Shown: positions 25,150-33,980 of the stretch, piece after piece
Layout: every line of letters starts with the position of its first letter
How positions within the stretch are numbered: the first letter of the stretch is position 1
Assembly: GCF_001422365.1 (NCBI RefSeq)
Contig: NZ_LMMT01000038.1
Span: forward strand, 201,979-265,978
Length of the DNA: 64,000 nucleotides
Direction of reading: 5' to 3'
Source: Pseudorhodoferax sp. Leaf265
GTDB taxonomy: Bacteria > Pseudomonadota > Gammaproteobacteria > Burkholderiales > Burkholderiaceae_C
Notes under the pieces: model-generated
What the model saw: the letters and a program-made list of their open reading frames with translations, nothing else
Database searches by the model: none
What the model was told of the DNA's origin: nothing
Position numbers and translations under genes: made by a program

Positions 25150-26112
25150 ATGACCGATCCCACCACCGTTCCCGATACCCAGGTCAGCGTGCGCGAGGTC
25201 TTCGGGCTGGACAGCGAGCTGCGCGTTCCCGCCTTCCGCACGCCCGATGCCCATGTGCCCGAGGTGGACCCGGCCTACCGCTTCCAGCACGACGTGACGC
25301 TGGCGCTGCTGGCCGGCTTCGCGCACAACCGGCGCGTGCTGGTGCAGGGGCTGCACGGCACCGGCAAGTCCACCCACATCGAGCAGGTGGCGGCGCGGCT
25401 GAACTGGCCCTGCCTGCGTGTCAACCTGGACGGCCACGTGGGCCGGCTCGACCTGATCGGCCGCGATGCCGTGGTGCTCAAGGACGGCAAGCAGGTCACC
25501 GAATTCCAGCCCGGCATCCTGCCCTGGGCGCTGCAGCGGCCCGTGGCTCTGGTGTTCGACGAGTACGACGCGGGCCGGCCCGACGTGATGTTCGTGATCC
25601 AGCGCGTGCTGGAGCAAGGCGGCCGGCTCACGCTGCTGGACCAGAACACCGTGCTCACGCCGCACCCGGCGTTCCGCCTGTTCGCCACCGCCAACACCGT
25701 GGGCCAGGGCAACCTCAACGGCCTGTACCACGGCGTGCAGCGGCTCAACCACGCGCAGATCGACCGCTGGAACATCGTCGCCGCGCTGGACTACCTGCAT
25801 CCGGCGGAGGAGGAAGCCATCGTGCTGGCCCGCGTGCCGGCGCTGCGCGACGAGGCCGGCCGCCGGCTGGTGGCGCAGATGGTGGCGCTGGCCGGGCTCA
25901 CGCGCAAAGGCTTCGCGGCGGGCGACGTGTCCACGCTGATGTCGCCGCGCACCGTGATCACCTGGGCCGAGAACCTGCAGATCTTCGGCGACGTGGCGCT
26001 GGCCTTCCGGCTCTCGTACGCCAACAAGTGCGACGAAGCCGAGCGCCCCGTCGTGGCCGAGTACTTCCAGCGCTGCCTGGACCGCGAGCTGGATCCCGCG
26101 ACAGCGGCATGA
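25150..26112 (+). CDS. cobS: CobS-like AAA+ ATPase (cobaltochelatase subunit / MoxR group)
   Basis: 320 residues: Walker A GLHGTGKST near residue 70, Walker B PVALVFDEYDAGRPDV, sensor 1 RLFATANTVG, and an N-terminal VSVREVFGLDSELRVPAF region found in CobS. With CobT it forms the ATP-driven ring that loads cobalt into hydrogenobyrinate diamide together with CobN. The start overlaps no other gene; cobT follows with an ATGA overlap. No cobN or other corrin gene is nearby, so function in B12 synthesis depends on genes elsewhere; a different MoxR-type maturation role is possible. Confidence 0.82.
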   Translation: MTDPTTVPDTQVSVREVFGLDSELRVPAFRTPDAHVPEVDPAYRFQHDVTLALLAGFAHNRRVLVQGLHGTGKSTHIEQVAARLNWPCLRVNLDGHVGRLDLIGRDAVVLKDGKQVTEFQPGILPWALQRPVALVFDEYDAGRPDVMFVIQRVLEQGGRLTLLDQNTVLTPHPAFRLFATANTVGQGNLNGLYHGVQRLNHAQIDRWNIVAALDYLHPAEEEAIVLARVPALRDEAGRRLVAQMVALAGLTRKGFAAGDVSTLMSPRTVITWAENLQIFGDVALAFRLSYANKCDEAERPVVAEYFQRCLDRELDPATAA

Positions 26113-27893
26113 CCCCCCGCCACTGGCCCGAGCTGCCGCGCGCCGACGCCGAGGGCGTGCCGCCCACGCCGCCGCAGCTCGCGCGCTGGCACGAGCAGGT
26201 GGAGGAACTCAGCGCCGGCGCCATCCGCGCGCTGAGCGGCGAGGCCGACCTGCACTACCGCGGCCGGCGCCTGCACCGGGGCCACCAGCCGCTGCCGCTG
26301 TTCGGCCCGCACCTGGCGCCGGCGCTGGAGCAGGGCGACGACGCGGGCTCCTTCCGCGGCGCGGCCGACGGCATCGCGCTGCGGCTGGCGCACAGCGACG
26401 CGGCGCTGCACCGCAGCCTGTGCCCGCAGCCGCCCGTGGAGCGCCTGCTGTTCGAGCTGCTGGAGCAGCTGCGCTGCGAATCCCTGGCCGACCCCGCCAT
26501 GCCCGGCGTGGCGCGCAACCTGCGCCACCGCTTCGATGCCTGGTCGCGCGCCTACCACCATGCGCGGCTCAACGAGACCACGCGCGGCATGCTGCTGTAC
26601 ACCGTGGCGCAGATCAGCCGCTCGCGCGTGACGGGCGAGCCGGTGATGGAAGAGACCGAAGATCTCATCGAGGGCACGCGCGCCGATCTCGTGCCGCAGC
26701 TGGGCACCGACCTGGCCGGCTTGCGCCGCCAGCGCCGCGACCAGGCCGCCTACGCGCAGCATGCGCTGGCCATCGCCCGCGCCGTGGCCGCCATGCTGGC
26801 GCACGGTGCCGAGGCGGCCGAGCAGCAGGCCGCCGAGCGCGAAGGCGAGGACGAAGACAGCGCCGCCGGCTTCCGCGTGCTGATGGACTTCGACCCGCCG
26901 GCGGGCGAGGCCGTCCGCCTGGCCCAGGCCGGCGATGCCCGTGTGCTCGAAGGCGCGTCAGAGGGCTACCGGGTCTTCACACGCGCCTACGACCGCGAGG
27001 TGGCCGCCACCGCACTGGTGCGCCCCGACGCATTGCGCGAACTGCGCGAGCGGCTGGACGCGCGCATCGCGCGCCAGGCCGTGCAGCTGCCCTGGCTGGT
27101 GCGCGCGCTGCAGGCGCTGCTGGCCCGCCCGCACACCGACGGCTGGCACGACGGCCAGGAGGAGGGCCTGCTCGACGGCCGCCGGCTGGCCCGGCTGGTG
27201 GCGCTGCCGACCGAGCGCCGGCTGTTCCGTGCCGCGCGCACGCAGCCGCTGGCCGACTGCGCCGTGACGCTGCTGCTCGACTGCTCGGCCTCGATGAAGG
27301 AGCACGCCGAGTGGACGGCCATGCTGGCCGACGTGCTGGCCCGCGCGCTGGAGCGCATTGGCGCGCGCTGCGAGGTGCTGGGCTTCACGACGGGTGCCTG
27401 GAACGGCGGCCGTGCCCAGCGCGACTGGCAGCGCGCCGGCCGCCCCGTGCAGCCCGGCCGGCTCAACGAGCTGTGCCACATCGTGTTCAAGGACGCGGCC
27501 ACGCCCTGGCGCCGTGCGCGCCCCGGCATCGCCGCGCTGCTCAAGCCCGACCTGTTCCGCGAGGGTGTGGACGGCGAGGCGCTGCAGTGGGCCGCCGGCC
27601 GGCTCGCCGCGCAGGAGGCCGAGCGCCGCATTCTGCTGGTGGTGTCCGACGGCTGCCCCATGGATGGCGCCACGCGCCTGGCCAACGGCACGCACATGCT
27701 GGACCGGCATCTGCAGCAGGTGGCGCAGCGCATCGAGCAGCAGGGCCAGATCGCGTTGGTCGGCGTAGGCGTGGGGCTGGACCTGAGTCCCTACTACGCC
27801 GCCAGCCATGTGCTGGACCTGGCCCATGCAGGGGCGGGCAACGCGGTGTTCCGCGAGGTGGTGGGCGTGCTGGGCGGGCGGGTGCGGCGCTGA
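26109..27893 (+). CDS. cobT: CobT-like VWA protein (cobaltochelatase subunit)
   Basis: 594 residues. The N-terminal half is the CobT-type region (LHYRGRRLHRGHQ, then a helical part with Glu-rich EREGEDEDSAA near 240); the C-terminal von Willebrand A domain has a MIDAS motif DCSASMKEH near residue 391 and VVSDGCPMDGATRLANG. VWA/MIDAS proteins of this group pair with MoxR/CobS ATPases. Coupling by ATGA with cobS supports a stoichiometric complex. The acidic linker is shorter than in classical CobT. Confidence 0.82.
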   Translation: MTPRHWPELPRADAEGVPPTPPQLARWHEQVEELSAGAIRALSGEADLHYRGRRLHRGHQPLPLFGPHLAPALEQGDDAGSFRGAADGIALRLAHSDAALHRSLCPQPPVERLLFELLEQLRCESLADPAMPGVARNLRHRFDAWSRAYHHARLNETTRGMLLYTVAQISRSRVTGEPVMEETEDLIEGTRADLVPQLGTDLAGLRRQRRDQAAYAQHALAIARAVAAMLAHGAEAAEQQAAEREGEDEDSAAGFRVLMDFDPPAGEAVRLAQAGDARVLEGASEGYRVFTRAYDREVAATALVRPDALRELRERLDARIARQAVQLPWLVRALQALLARPHTDGWHDGQEEGLLDGRRLARLVALPTERRLFRAARTQPLADCAVTLLLDCSASMKEHAEWTAMLADVLARALERIGARCEVLGFTTGAWNGGRAQRDWQRAGRPVQPGRLNELCHIVFKDAATPWRRARPGIAALLKPDLFREGVDGEALQWAAGRLAAQEAERRILLVVSDGCPMDGATRLANGTHMLDRHLQQVAQRIEQQGQIALVGVGVGLDLSPYYAASHVLDLAHAGAGNAVFREVVGVLGGRVRR

Positions 27894-27909
27894 GGCATTC
27901 GCGTCTAGC

Positions 27910-28452
27910 ATGCGGGTCATGCCCGATCTGCGCCAGTTGTCCCGCCAGTTCCCCCATGCCGGCCGCTTGCAGGCCATCGTGCTGCGCCCTGCGCGCGACA
28001 TGCCGGCGCTGTCGGTCGCACGTGCGTTGGCAGTTGCGGACCGGGGCCTGCAGGGCGACCGCAGCGCCGCGCGGGCGTCCACGCGCCCGGGCGGCGGCAA
28101 GCGGCAGGTCACGCTGCTGCAGGCCGAGCACCTGCCTTTGCTTGCGGCCTGGACGGGGCTGGCGCACATCGCGCCCACGCTGCTGCGCCGCAACCTCGTG
28201 GTCGAAGGTTTGAACCTTGTCGCGGCGCGCACGCTGTTCGCCGACCAGCCGCTCCAACTGCACATCGGCGCGGCCGTCGTGCTGCAGCTGACCGGGCCCT
28301 GCGACCCCTGTTCGAAGATGGAGACCACGCTGGGGCCGGGCGGCTACAACGCGCTGCGTGGCCATGGCGGCATGACGGCGCGCGTGCTGCGAGGCGGGGA
28401 GATCGCGGTGGGCGATGCGGTGCGGGTGGAGCCCGCTGCTCCTGGCGCATGA
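27910..28452 (+). CDS. MOSC-domain protein
   Basis: About 180 residues with MOSC features: GDRSAARASTRPGGGKRQVTLL, the NLVVEGLNL segment, and the conserved cysteines in GPCDPCSKME near residue 140. MOSC domains bind a persulfide or sulfur ligand and handle molybdenum-cofactor sulfur or N-hydroxylated substrates. Start could be 27910 or the ATG three codons later. It follows cobT by 16 bases and converges on a transglycosylase gene. Confidence 0.8.
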   Translation: MRVMPDLRQLSRQFPHAGRLQAIVLRPARDMPALSVARALAVADRGLQGDRSAARASTRPGGGKRQVTLLQAEHLPLLAAWTGLAHIAPTLLRRNLVVEGLNLVAARTLFADQPLQLHIGAAVVLQLTGPCDPCSKMETTLGPGGYNALRGHGGMTARVLRGGEIAVGDAVRVEPAAPGA

Positions 28453-28462
28453 CCGGCCGCGC

Positions 28463-29722
28463 TCACGGTGCCGCACCGGCCATCGCGCGCAGGCTCTGGC
28501 GCACGGCCTGCCGTTCGCGTTCGTGCGTGCCGCCGCGCAGCTGGCCGGCGACCCACTCGGCCCGCTCCGGCGCGATGCCGCCGCTGCTGCGCCAGGCGCG
28601 CGCCTCGGCATCGGGTTTGTGCAGCATGGCGGCAAGCCACACCGCCTGCGCGGGTTCCAGCCGGCGCGCACTGCGGTCGAAGTAGCCGCGCGCCGCGGCC
28701 TCCGCGCCGCAGATGCCCGCGCCCCAGGGGGCGTTGTCCAGATACAGCTGCAGGATGCGCGCCTTGCCCAGCGTCTGCTCCATCTCCACGGCATACAGCA
28801 GCTCGCGCAACTTGCGCGTGGCGCTGCGTTCGTCGCCCGTCACGAGACGCTTGGCCAGCTGCTGGGTCAGCGTGCTGCCGCCGCGGCGCACGCCGCCGCT
28901 GGCCTGGTTGGCCTGCAGCGCGGCCTGCAGTTCGCGGAGGTCGTAGCCCGGGTGTTCGAAGAAGCGCTGGTCTTCGGCCGCGAGCACGGCACGTACCAGC
29001 CAGTCGCCCTGGCGCAGCCGGCTCGGCGCGCCGCAGCTGCTCGTGGCGTGGGCCAAGGCTTCGGTGCCGAGGCCTTGCACCGTGAAACCCTCCAGCCGCG
29101 GCTGCACGCGCAACGGGCCGGCGGGCAGTTGCCATTGCGCGCGCAAGGCGATCTCGCCGCCGATCCGCGCCTGCCGCAGCTCGGGCAGCTGCGGCGCCAG
29201 CACGGCGTAGGCGTCGGCGACGGGCGTGGCGGACAGGCGCAGCTGCAGCGCGAGGCCGCCGTCCCGCAGCCGGCCCGTGAACCAGGCCTGCAGCGCAGGG
29301 CCCTCGTCTAGGCCCGAGTCGGCACGGACCAGGCCCTGCAGGGTCTCGAAGTCACGGAAGACGGCGATCTGCAGCCGCTGCAGTTGCAGCGGCGCGCTGC
29401 CCAGCGCCGAAGCCGGCATGCGGCAGGGCGCGCATTGCAGGTGCAGGCTGCGGTCGCGGGCCTGCCAGTGCAGCTGCACCGGCCCCCAGCGCGTCTGCAG
29501 CCGGCGGCCGTCCAGCCACGGCGCGAAGGGGGCGGCCGTGGCCAGCCGCAGCGCCGCAGGCACGCTGACGCTGGTGTGCCAAGGCCCGATGCGCAGCGGC
29601 ATCGCCCACTCGCCGGACTGGGGCGCCAGCAAGCGCAGCGCGACGGCGCCGGCCAGCAGCATGCCCAGAAGCAGGGCGGCAAGCGAGAGCAGCAGCAGGC
29701 GCAGCGCCCGGGCCGGGGTCAC
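28463..29722 (-). CDS. GT51 transglycosylase in exosortase operon
   Basis: 419 residues: a single membrane anchor (LLLLSLAALLLGMLLAGAVAL), an unrecognised region of about 200 residues with two CxxC-like cysteines, and a C-terminal peptidoglycan glycosyltransferase domain with EDQRFFEHPGYD and GGSTLTQQLAK, the two catalytic motifs of the family. No transpeptidase domain is present. It would polymerise lipid II at the periplasmic face. It starts with a GTG overlapping the previous stop (GTGA) and is the last gene of the exosortase operon, an unusual partner. Confidence 0.85.
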   Translation of the reverse strand: MTPARALRLLLLSLAALLLGMLLAGAVALRLLAPQSGEWAMPLRIGPWHTSVSVPAALRLATAAPFAPWLDGRRLQTRWGPVQLHWQARDRSLHLQCAPCRMPASALGSAPLQLQRLQIAVFRDFETLQGLVRADSGLDEGPALQAWFTGRLRDGGLALQLRLSATPVADAYAVLAPQLPELRQARIGGEIALRAQWQLPAGPLRVQPRLEGFTVQGLGTEALAHATSSCGAPSRLRQGDWLVRAVLAAEDQRFFEHPGYDLRELQAALQANQASGGVRRGGSTLTQQLAKRLVTGDERSATRKLRELLYAVEMEQTLGKARILQLYLDNAPWGAGICGAEAAARGYFDRSARRLEPAQAVWLAAMLHKPDAEARAWRSSGGIAPERAEWVAGQLRGGTHERERQAVRQSLRAMAGAAP

Positions 29723-30312
29723 AGCAGCCCCGTGGCGGCGACGGAGGCCAGCGGCGTCGCCGTGGTCACGGCCAACCAGGGGCCGCTGGACTGGCCGCGC
29801 AGGGCCGCCCAGTACCAGGCCGAGGTGTCGGTGAAGGACTGGCCCCGGGCGTCGGTCGTGCGTTCGCACACGCGCAGGGGCTGGCCACCGGGGCGTGTGG
29901 CAACGAAGCAGCGCCACAGCTGCGCATGCGCATCGTGCTCCAGTCGTGCGCTGGCGATGCCGTAGCCCAGCGCGCGGTAACAGTCCTCGGCCGGGTGCAG
30001 CATGCGCGTGGGCGCCGTCACGTGGCGCAGCACCAGCACGCGTTCCCCATCGGTCATGCGCGCGATGGCGCCCGGGAACTGCCGCGCGAAGCGCTGCTCC
30101 ACGGGCCCCAGGGCCAGCGGCCGCAGCGCGGCACCTTCCCATTGGCTGGGCCATTCCCAGGCGCTGGTCTGGGCGGGCACCGCATCGCCGGGCCGGACGG
30201 CCTGGGCCAGCCCCCAGAGCGTGCACAGGGCCAGGGCGGCAGCGAAGGCGGTCTTGTGCAGCACGCGCTGCACGAAGCGGTTGGCGAACAGGGTTTCAAG
30301 CCGCGTGGGCAT
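29719..30312 (-). CDS. Exosortase-associated EpsI-like protein
   Basis: About 197 residues with one N-terminal membrane segment (TAFAAALALCTLWGLAQAV) and a periplasmic domain containing TRMLHPAEDCYRALGYGI, the HPxxCY-like hallmark of exosortase-linked EpsI proteins. These are made with exosortases and are thought to assist sorting or be processed by them. The start at 30312 (MPTRLETL) was chosen over upstream Arg/Pro-rich sequence. Its start overlaps the exosortase 3' end by 17 bases. Confidence 0.75.
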   Translation of the reverse strand: MPTRLETLFANRFVQRVLHKTAFAAALALCTLWGLAQAVRPGDAVPAQTSAWEWPSQWEGAALRPLALGPVEQRFARQFPGAIARMTDGERVLVLRHVTAPTRMLHPAEDCYRALGYGIASARLEHDAHAQLWRCFVATRPGGQPLRVCERTTDARGQSFTDTSAWYWAALRGQSSGPWLAVTTATPLASVAATGLL

Positions 30313-31168
30313 GGCGCACTCCGAGGGACAGGGGTTGGGTGGCGGGCCGGTGCAGCTGCCATGCGATCGCGGCGCAGGCGGCCGCCAGCACGGCCAGGCC
30401 CAGCGCCTCATGGCCCCAGGCCGGCAGCGGCCGCCCCGCGCCCTCGGCCGCCACGAGCAGGGTGTTGCGCAGCACGTTGCCGGCCAGCACCGTGAGGCCC
30501 ACGCCGGGCAGGCGCGCCAGCACGGTCCGGTCGGCCAGGCCGGCCCACAGCGCCGTGGCGCCGGCCGTGAAGTAGCCCAGCCAGGCCATCTGCACGCCCG
30601 AGCAGGGCGCGTCCACGATGACGAGGCGGCCGTCCACGAGCAGCGTGCTGCCTTCGCGCCAGACCGTGAAGAACGGCGCCAGCAGCCAGTGCGAGGCCTC
30701 GGCCGTGAGCACGCGCAGCGGGTAGCCGGCGTAGAACTGCAGCGAGGACAGCAGCGGCAGCGCCAGCACCGCGAGCAGCAGCACGGGCGTGGCCGCGACC
30801 TGGCGTGGCAGGAACGCCAGCAGCGTGGCGGCCAGCGCGAGCACCGCCAGCAGGCTGGACAACAGGGGCGGCCAGGCGCCGCGTGCGAGCGTGGCGGCCA
30901 GCGTCAGTACCGTGGCGGCGGCCAACCAGCCCAGGGCGGGCGAGGCGCGCAAGGCCTTGCGGTGCAAGGCCGCCAGCGTGGCGAGCGCGGCCAGCGCCAG
31001 CAGGCCCAGCGGGTCGTCGGCGCCGTCGGTCAGGCGCCACGCCATCCAGGCCCAGGCGGGCAGCAGGGCCAGCGCCTGCAGTGCGATCCAGGCCCAGGCA
31101 GGCAGGCGGTCGACGGCGATGCCCCAGCGCACGAAGCGCGGGCTGCGGACCAGGTCGTGGGGGCTCAT
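30296..31168 (-). CDS. Exosortase family protein
   Basis: 290-residue integral membrane protein, eight or more helices. The catalytic signatures of exosortases are present: Cys in VDAPCSGVQMAWLG, Arg in GNVLRNTLLVAAEG, and His in WGHEALGLAVLA. Exosortases cut PEP-CTERM tails and pass the protein to the outer surface. The ATG overlaps the stop of the upstream VIT/VWA gene (ATGA), so enzyme and probable substrate are translated together. The subtype could not be decided by eye. Confidence 0.85.
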   Translation of the reverse strand: MSPHDLVRSPRFVRWGIAVDRLPAWAWIALQALALLPAWAWMAWRLTDGADDPLGLLALAALATLAALHRKALRASPALGWLAAATVLTLAATLARGAWPPLLSSLLAVLALAATLLAFLPRQVAATPVLLLAVLALPLLSSLQFYAGYPLRVLTAEASHWLLAPFFTVWREGSTLLVDGRLVIVDAPCSGVQMAWLGYFTAGATALWAGLADRTVLARLPGVGLTVLAGNVLRNTLLVAAEGAGRPLPAWGHEALGLAVLAAACAAIAWQLHRPATQPLSLGVRHAHAA

Positions 31169-33249
31169 CGCGTGAAGCTCCCGTTGCGCGTGCGCTGGGC
31201 ACGGCGGCGCAGCATGGCCAGCACCGAGAGCACCAGCAGCACGGCACCCAGGGTCTCGGGCTCGGGCGTGCTGGGCACTTCGGCACCGGCGATCACCGTG
31301 GCGCTCTCGCCGAGCGCGCGCTCGCCCACACCCTGGGGCAGCGGCTGCGGCTGCTGCACGCGCTGGCTGGCGGCCGGTGCCAGCTTGCGCACCACCTGGT
31401 CGACCGCGATGAAGCTCGTGTAGGGCGTCAGCAACGCGTAGTCCAGGCCGAGCTGGGTGATCGCGGCGCGCTGGGCGTCGCCGCCTTCCAGCGCCTCCTG
31501 GTCGGTCAGCTGGGCGATGCGGTGGCGGGCCCACAGCGCGGGCAGGGCCGCGGCCTGGCCCGGCGGGACGGGCTGCACCTCCACCGCCTGTTGCCAGGGG
31601 CCGGCGGCGGTGTGGCCCTGGACCAGCATGCGGCCCTGGGGCCGGCCGCGCCACTTGCCGAACACCACGACGGGGCGCTGGCCCAGCACGTCGGGCTGCA
31701 CGGCGGGTTCGAGGTCGTACACGTCCAGGCCTTCGAACTGCAGCCGCACATGGGTCAGCACGGGCGACTCCACCATGCGCCGAAAGCGCGCCGCCTGCTC
31801 GGGCGCCTGCACCGGGTCGGTGATGATGAAGGGCTCGCCGCCACCGGCTCGGGCCAGGCCTTCGAGCAGCGCGCGGTTGACCGAGGAGCCGATGCCGAAG
31901 GCGAACAGGTTGGCCTGGTTCAGGTGGCGCCGCACCAGCGCGAAGGCCTCCTGCTCCACCGTCACGTAGCCGTCGGTCACGACGACGATGGTGCGCGCCA
32001 CGTCGGGCGTCTTGGGCTCGGCGTAGACGCGGCGCAGCGCCGGGATCAGCTCGGTGCCGCCCGCGCCCATGGTCTGGTCCAGCGCAGACAGTGCGCGGGC
32101 GATGTGGGCCTGCGTGGCCGGCACCGACTGGGGCGCCAGCATGCGGCTGCTGCCCGAGAACAGCAGCACGTTGAAGCGGTCGGTTTGCCGCAGGCCACCA
32201 ATCAGGCGTTGCAGCATGGTCTTGGCCGTGTCCAGCGGAAAGCCGTGCATGGAGCCAGAGATGTCGACCACGAAGATGTATTCGCGCGGGGCGATCTGCG
32301 TGGCCGCCACGGCCTGGGGCGGCGCCACCAGCGCGAGGAAGAAGTTCTCGGCCTTCGGCCCCTGGCCCTCGGACAGCATGAGGCCGGCGGCCAGCTGGTC
32401 GCCGGCCAGGCCGTAGTCGAGCACGAAGTCGCGGTTGTTGGCCGGGCCGCTGCCGTCGGCCAGGCGCACGCTGGCGTGGCGGGGTCGGTCCTGCGCCTGC
32501 GTGACATCGATGGCGTGTGTGCGCGAGCGGATGTCCTGCAGCGGCAGCGGCGCGTCGAGCTGCATCTGCAGCGTGAAGCGGCTGGCGGGTGGCCTGCCGG
32601 CGCGCAGCGTGGGCTGGGCCGCCCAGGCGTTGCCGCCCTGGCTGGCCGCATGCGCGTAGCGCGGGCCGACGACGGTGGGGAAGACGAATTCGTAGCGGCC
32701 GTCCTGCGGCAGCAGCAGCTCGGTGTAGCGCAGCTCCACCTGCACGTCGTCGCCGGGCAGGATGTTGGCCACGCGCATCTGGAACACGTTGGGCCGGTGC
32801 TGCTCGAGCAGCGCGGCGGTCTTGCCCTCCTGCTTGGCCGCGGCGAATTCGATGCGGGCCTGCTGCTTCTCGCGGATCTGCGCGGTGACGACCCGCTCGC
32901 CCAGGCGCACCTGCAGGCCGCCCACGGCGGCCCGCGTTGAACCCGGGAACACGTAGTCGGCCTCGATGGGCACCTGGCCCTCGTTGCGGTAGTGCTGGAC
33001 CACGCGCACCTCGGCGATCACGCCGGAGACCTGCACGGAGACCTCGGTGGCCTTGAGCGGCAGCGCGTCCACGCCGGGCGTGTCGCCCCGCACGAGGAAG
33101 TAGGGGCTCTCGGTCTGCTGGCGCGGGCCGTCGGCCTCGCGTGGCTGGGCCAGCGCGGGGCGGTGCAGCAGCGCGGCGCACAGCGCCAGCAGGGCCGCAG
33201 CAAGCCAGCGCCCGGCGGCGCTTTGGGGAAGAAGAAGGAAGGCGATCAC
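31165..33249 (-). CDS. VIT and VWA domain protein with PEP-CTERM sorting tail
   Basis: 694 residues from a GTG start that directly precedes a signal peptide (LAAALLALCAALLHRPALAQ). A VIT domain spans about 45-175 (VSGVIAEVRVVQHYRNEGQVPIEADYVFP); a von Willebrand A domain follows with MIDAS DISGSM near 325 and VVVTDGYVTVEQEAF. The C terminus has PSTPEPETLG, a hydrophobic stretch and RRRAQR: a PEP-CTERM signal. It is therefore a surface or extracellular protein, first gene of the operon encoding its own exosortase. VIT/VWA proteins bind other proteins and metal ions; partner unknown. Confidence 0.88.
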   Translation of the reverse strand: MIAFLLLPQSAAGRWLAAALLALCAALLHRPALAQPREADGPRQQTESPYFLVRGDTPGVDALPLKATEVSVQVSGVIAEVRVVQHYRNEGQVPIEADYVFPGSTRAAVGGLQVRLGERVVTAQIREKQQARIEFAAAKQEGKTAALLEQHRPNVFQMRVANILPGDDVQVELRYTELLLPQDGRYEFVFPTVVGPRYAHAASQGGNAWAAQPTLRAGRPPASRFTLQMQLDAPLPLQDIRSRTHAIDVTQAQDRPRHASVRLADGSGPANNRDFVLDYGLAGDQLAAGLMLSEGQGPKAENFFLALVAPPQAVAATQIAPREYIFVVDISGSMHGFPLDTAKTMLQRLIGGLRQTDRFNVLLFSGSSRMLAPQSVPATQAHIARALSALDQTMGAGGTELIPALRRVYAEPKTPDVARTIVVVTDGYVTVEQEAFALVRRHLNQANLFAFGIGSSVNRALLEGLARAGGGEPFIITDPVQAPEQAARFRRMVESPVLTHVRLQFEGLDVYDLEPAVQPDVLGQRPVVVFGKWRGRPQGRMLVQGHTAAGPWQQAVEVQPVPPGQAAALPALWARHRIAQLTDQEALEGGDAQRAAITQLGLDYALLTPYTSFIAVDQVVRKLAPAASQRVQQPQPLPQGVGERALGESATVIAGAEVPSTPEPETLGAVLLVLSVLAMLRRRAQRTRNGSFTR

Positions 33250-33410
33250 GGGGTGTCCGCTGGAAGTGGCCGTGCGACGGTGCACGGAAGCCACTGTCGG
33301 CCGCGCATGCGAAGGCAGTGCGAAGGCGCGGGGCTTGTGTGAAGTCGGTGTGAAGTGGCGCCGCGCCGGGTCCAGAATGGACGCGAACCAGGTTCTCAGG
33401 AGGTCGACCC

Positions 33411-33467
33411 ATGCATGGCTGCTGCCCGTCCCAACCCATGCGCTGCCGTACATGCCAGGCATGCTGA
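33411..33467 (+). CDS. Cys-rich leader ORF upstream of GFA gene
   Basis: An 18-codon ORF, MHGCCPSQPMRCRTCQAC, with five cysteines. It has a near-perfect Shine-Dalgarno AGGAGG at 33398-33403, seven bases before the ATG, whereas the following GFA gene has none. Its TGA (33465-33467) overlaps the GFA start ATG at 33461. This is the geometry of a translated leader peptide controlling or coupling the downstream gene. Short Cys-rich upstream ORFs that sense metals or thiols are known in related bacteria. Not proven to be translated. Confidence 0.5.
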   Translation: MHGCCPSQPMRCRTCQAC

Positions 33468-33871
33468 CCGGCGGCTGCCTGTGCGGCGCCATCCGCTACG
33501 AGGCGGCAGGCGCGCCGTTCCACCAGACCTGCTGCCACTGCACGGTCTGCCGCCGCAGCACGGGCGCCCCGTTCGTGGCCTGGTTCAGCGTGCCGAAGGT
33601 GGCATGGCGGATCGTGCGGGGGGCGCCCACGCGGTTCCGATCCAGCCCGCACGCCACACGCAGCTTCTGCGGCCAGTGCGGCACCCAGCTCACGTTCGAG
33701 GACGACGATGCCGGGGAGGAGATCGACGTCACCACCTGCAGCCTCGACGACCCAGAGCGTTTGCCGCCCCAAGACCACACCCACGCCGGCAGCAAGCTCG
33801 CATGGACCGTGCTGGCGGACGGCCTGCCCGTGCACCGCGCTGCGCGGGCCGCGGACGAGGCGTCAGGATGA
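33461..33871 (+). CDS. GFA/CENP-V family zinc protein
   Basis: 136 residues with the zinc-binding cysteine pattern of glutathione-dependent formaldehyde-activating (GFA) proteins: GGCLCGAIRYE, CCHCTVCRRSTG and FCGQCGTQLTF, followed by IDVTTCSLDDP. Family members bind zinc and thiols such as glutathione; individual roles are mostly unknown. The start at 33461 is taken because it overlaps the stop of the leader ORF; ATG at 33452 is an alternative. A strong terminator lies downstream at 33905. Confidence 0.85.
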   Translation: MLTGGCLCGAIRYEAAGAPFHQTCCHCTVCRRSTGAPFVAWFSVPKVAWRIVRGAPTRFRSSPHATRSFCGQCGTQLTFEDDDAGEEIDVTTCSLDDPERLPPQDHTHAGSKLAWTVLADGLPVHRAARAADEASG

Positions 33872-33904
33872 AGGGGCGGCTGCGGGGCACCGGCGCCGCC
33901 CATG

Positions 33905-33934
33905 AAAAAAGCCGCTCGAGCGAGCGGCTTTTTT
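33905..33934. terminator. Bidirectional intrinsic terminator
   Basis: A perfect stem GCCGCTC with loop GAGC is flanked by six A on the left and six T on the right, so it works in both directions. It serves the converging GFA and fasciclin genes. Confidence 0.92.
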
Positions 33935-33980
33935 CTTGTCCACGACGGACTCCACCGGGCGTGTGCCGTGTGGCGCGTGC

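Noticed and set aside
30296-33835. A single 1,179-codon minus-strand frame
   Set aside because: Only the last 290 codons are the exosortase; the upstream part is an out-of-frame reading of the VIT/VWA gene. The ATGA overlap sets the true start at 31168.
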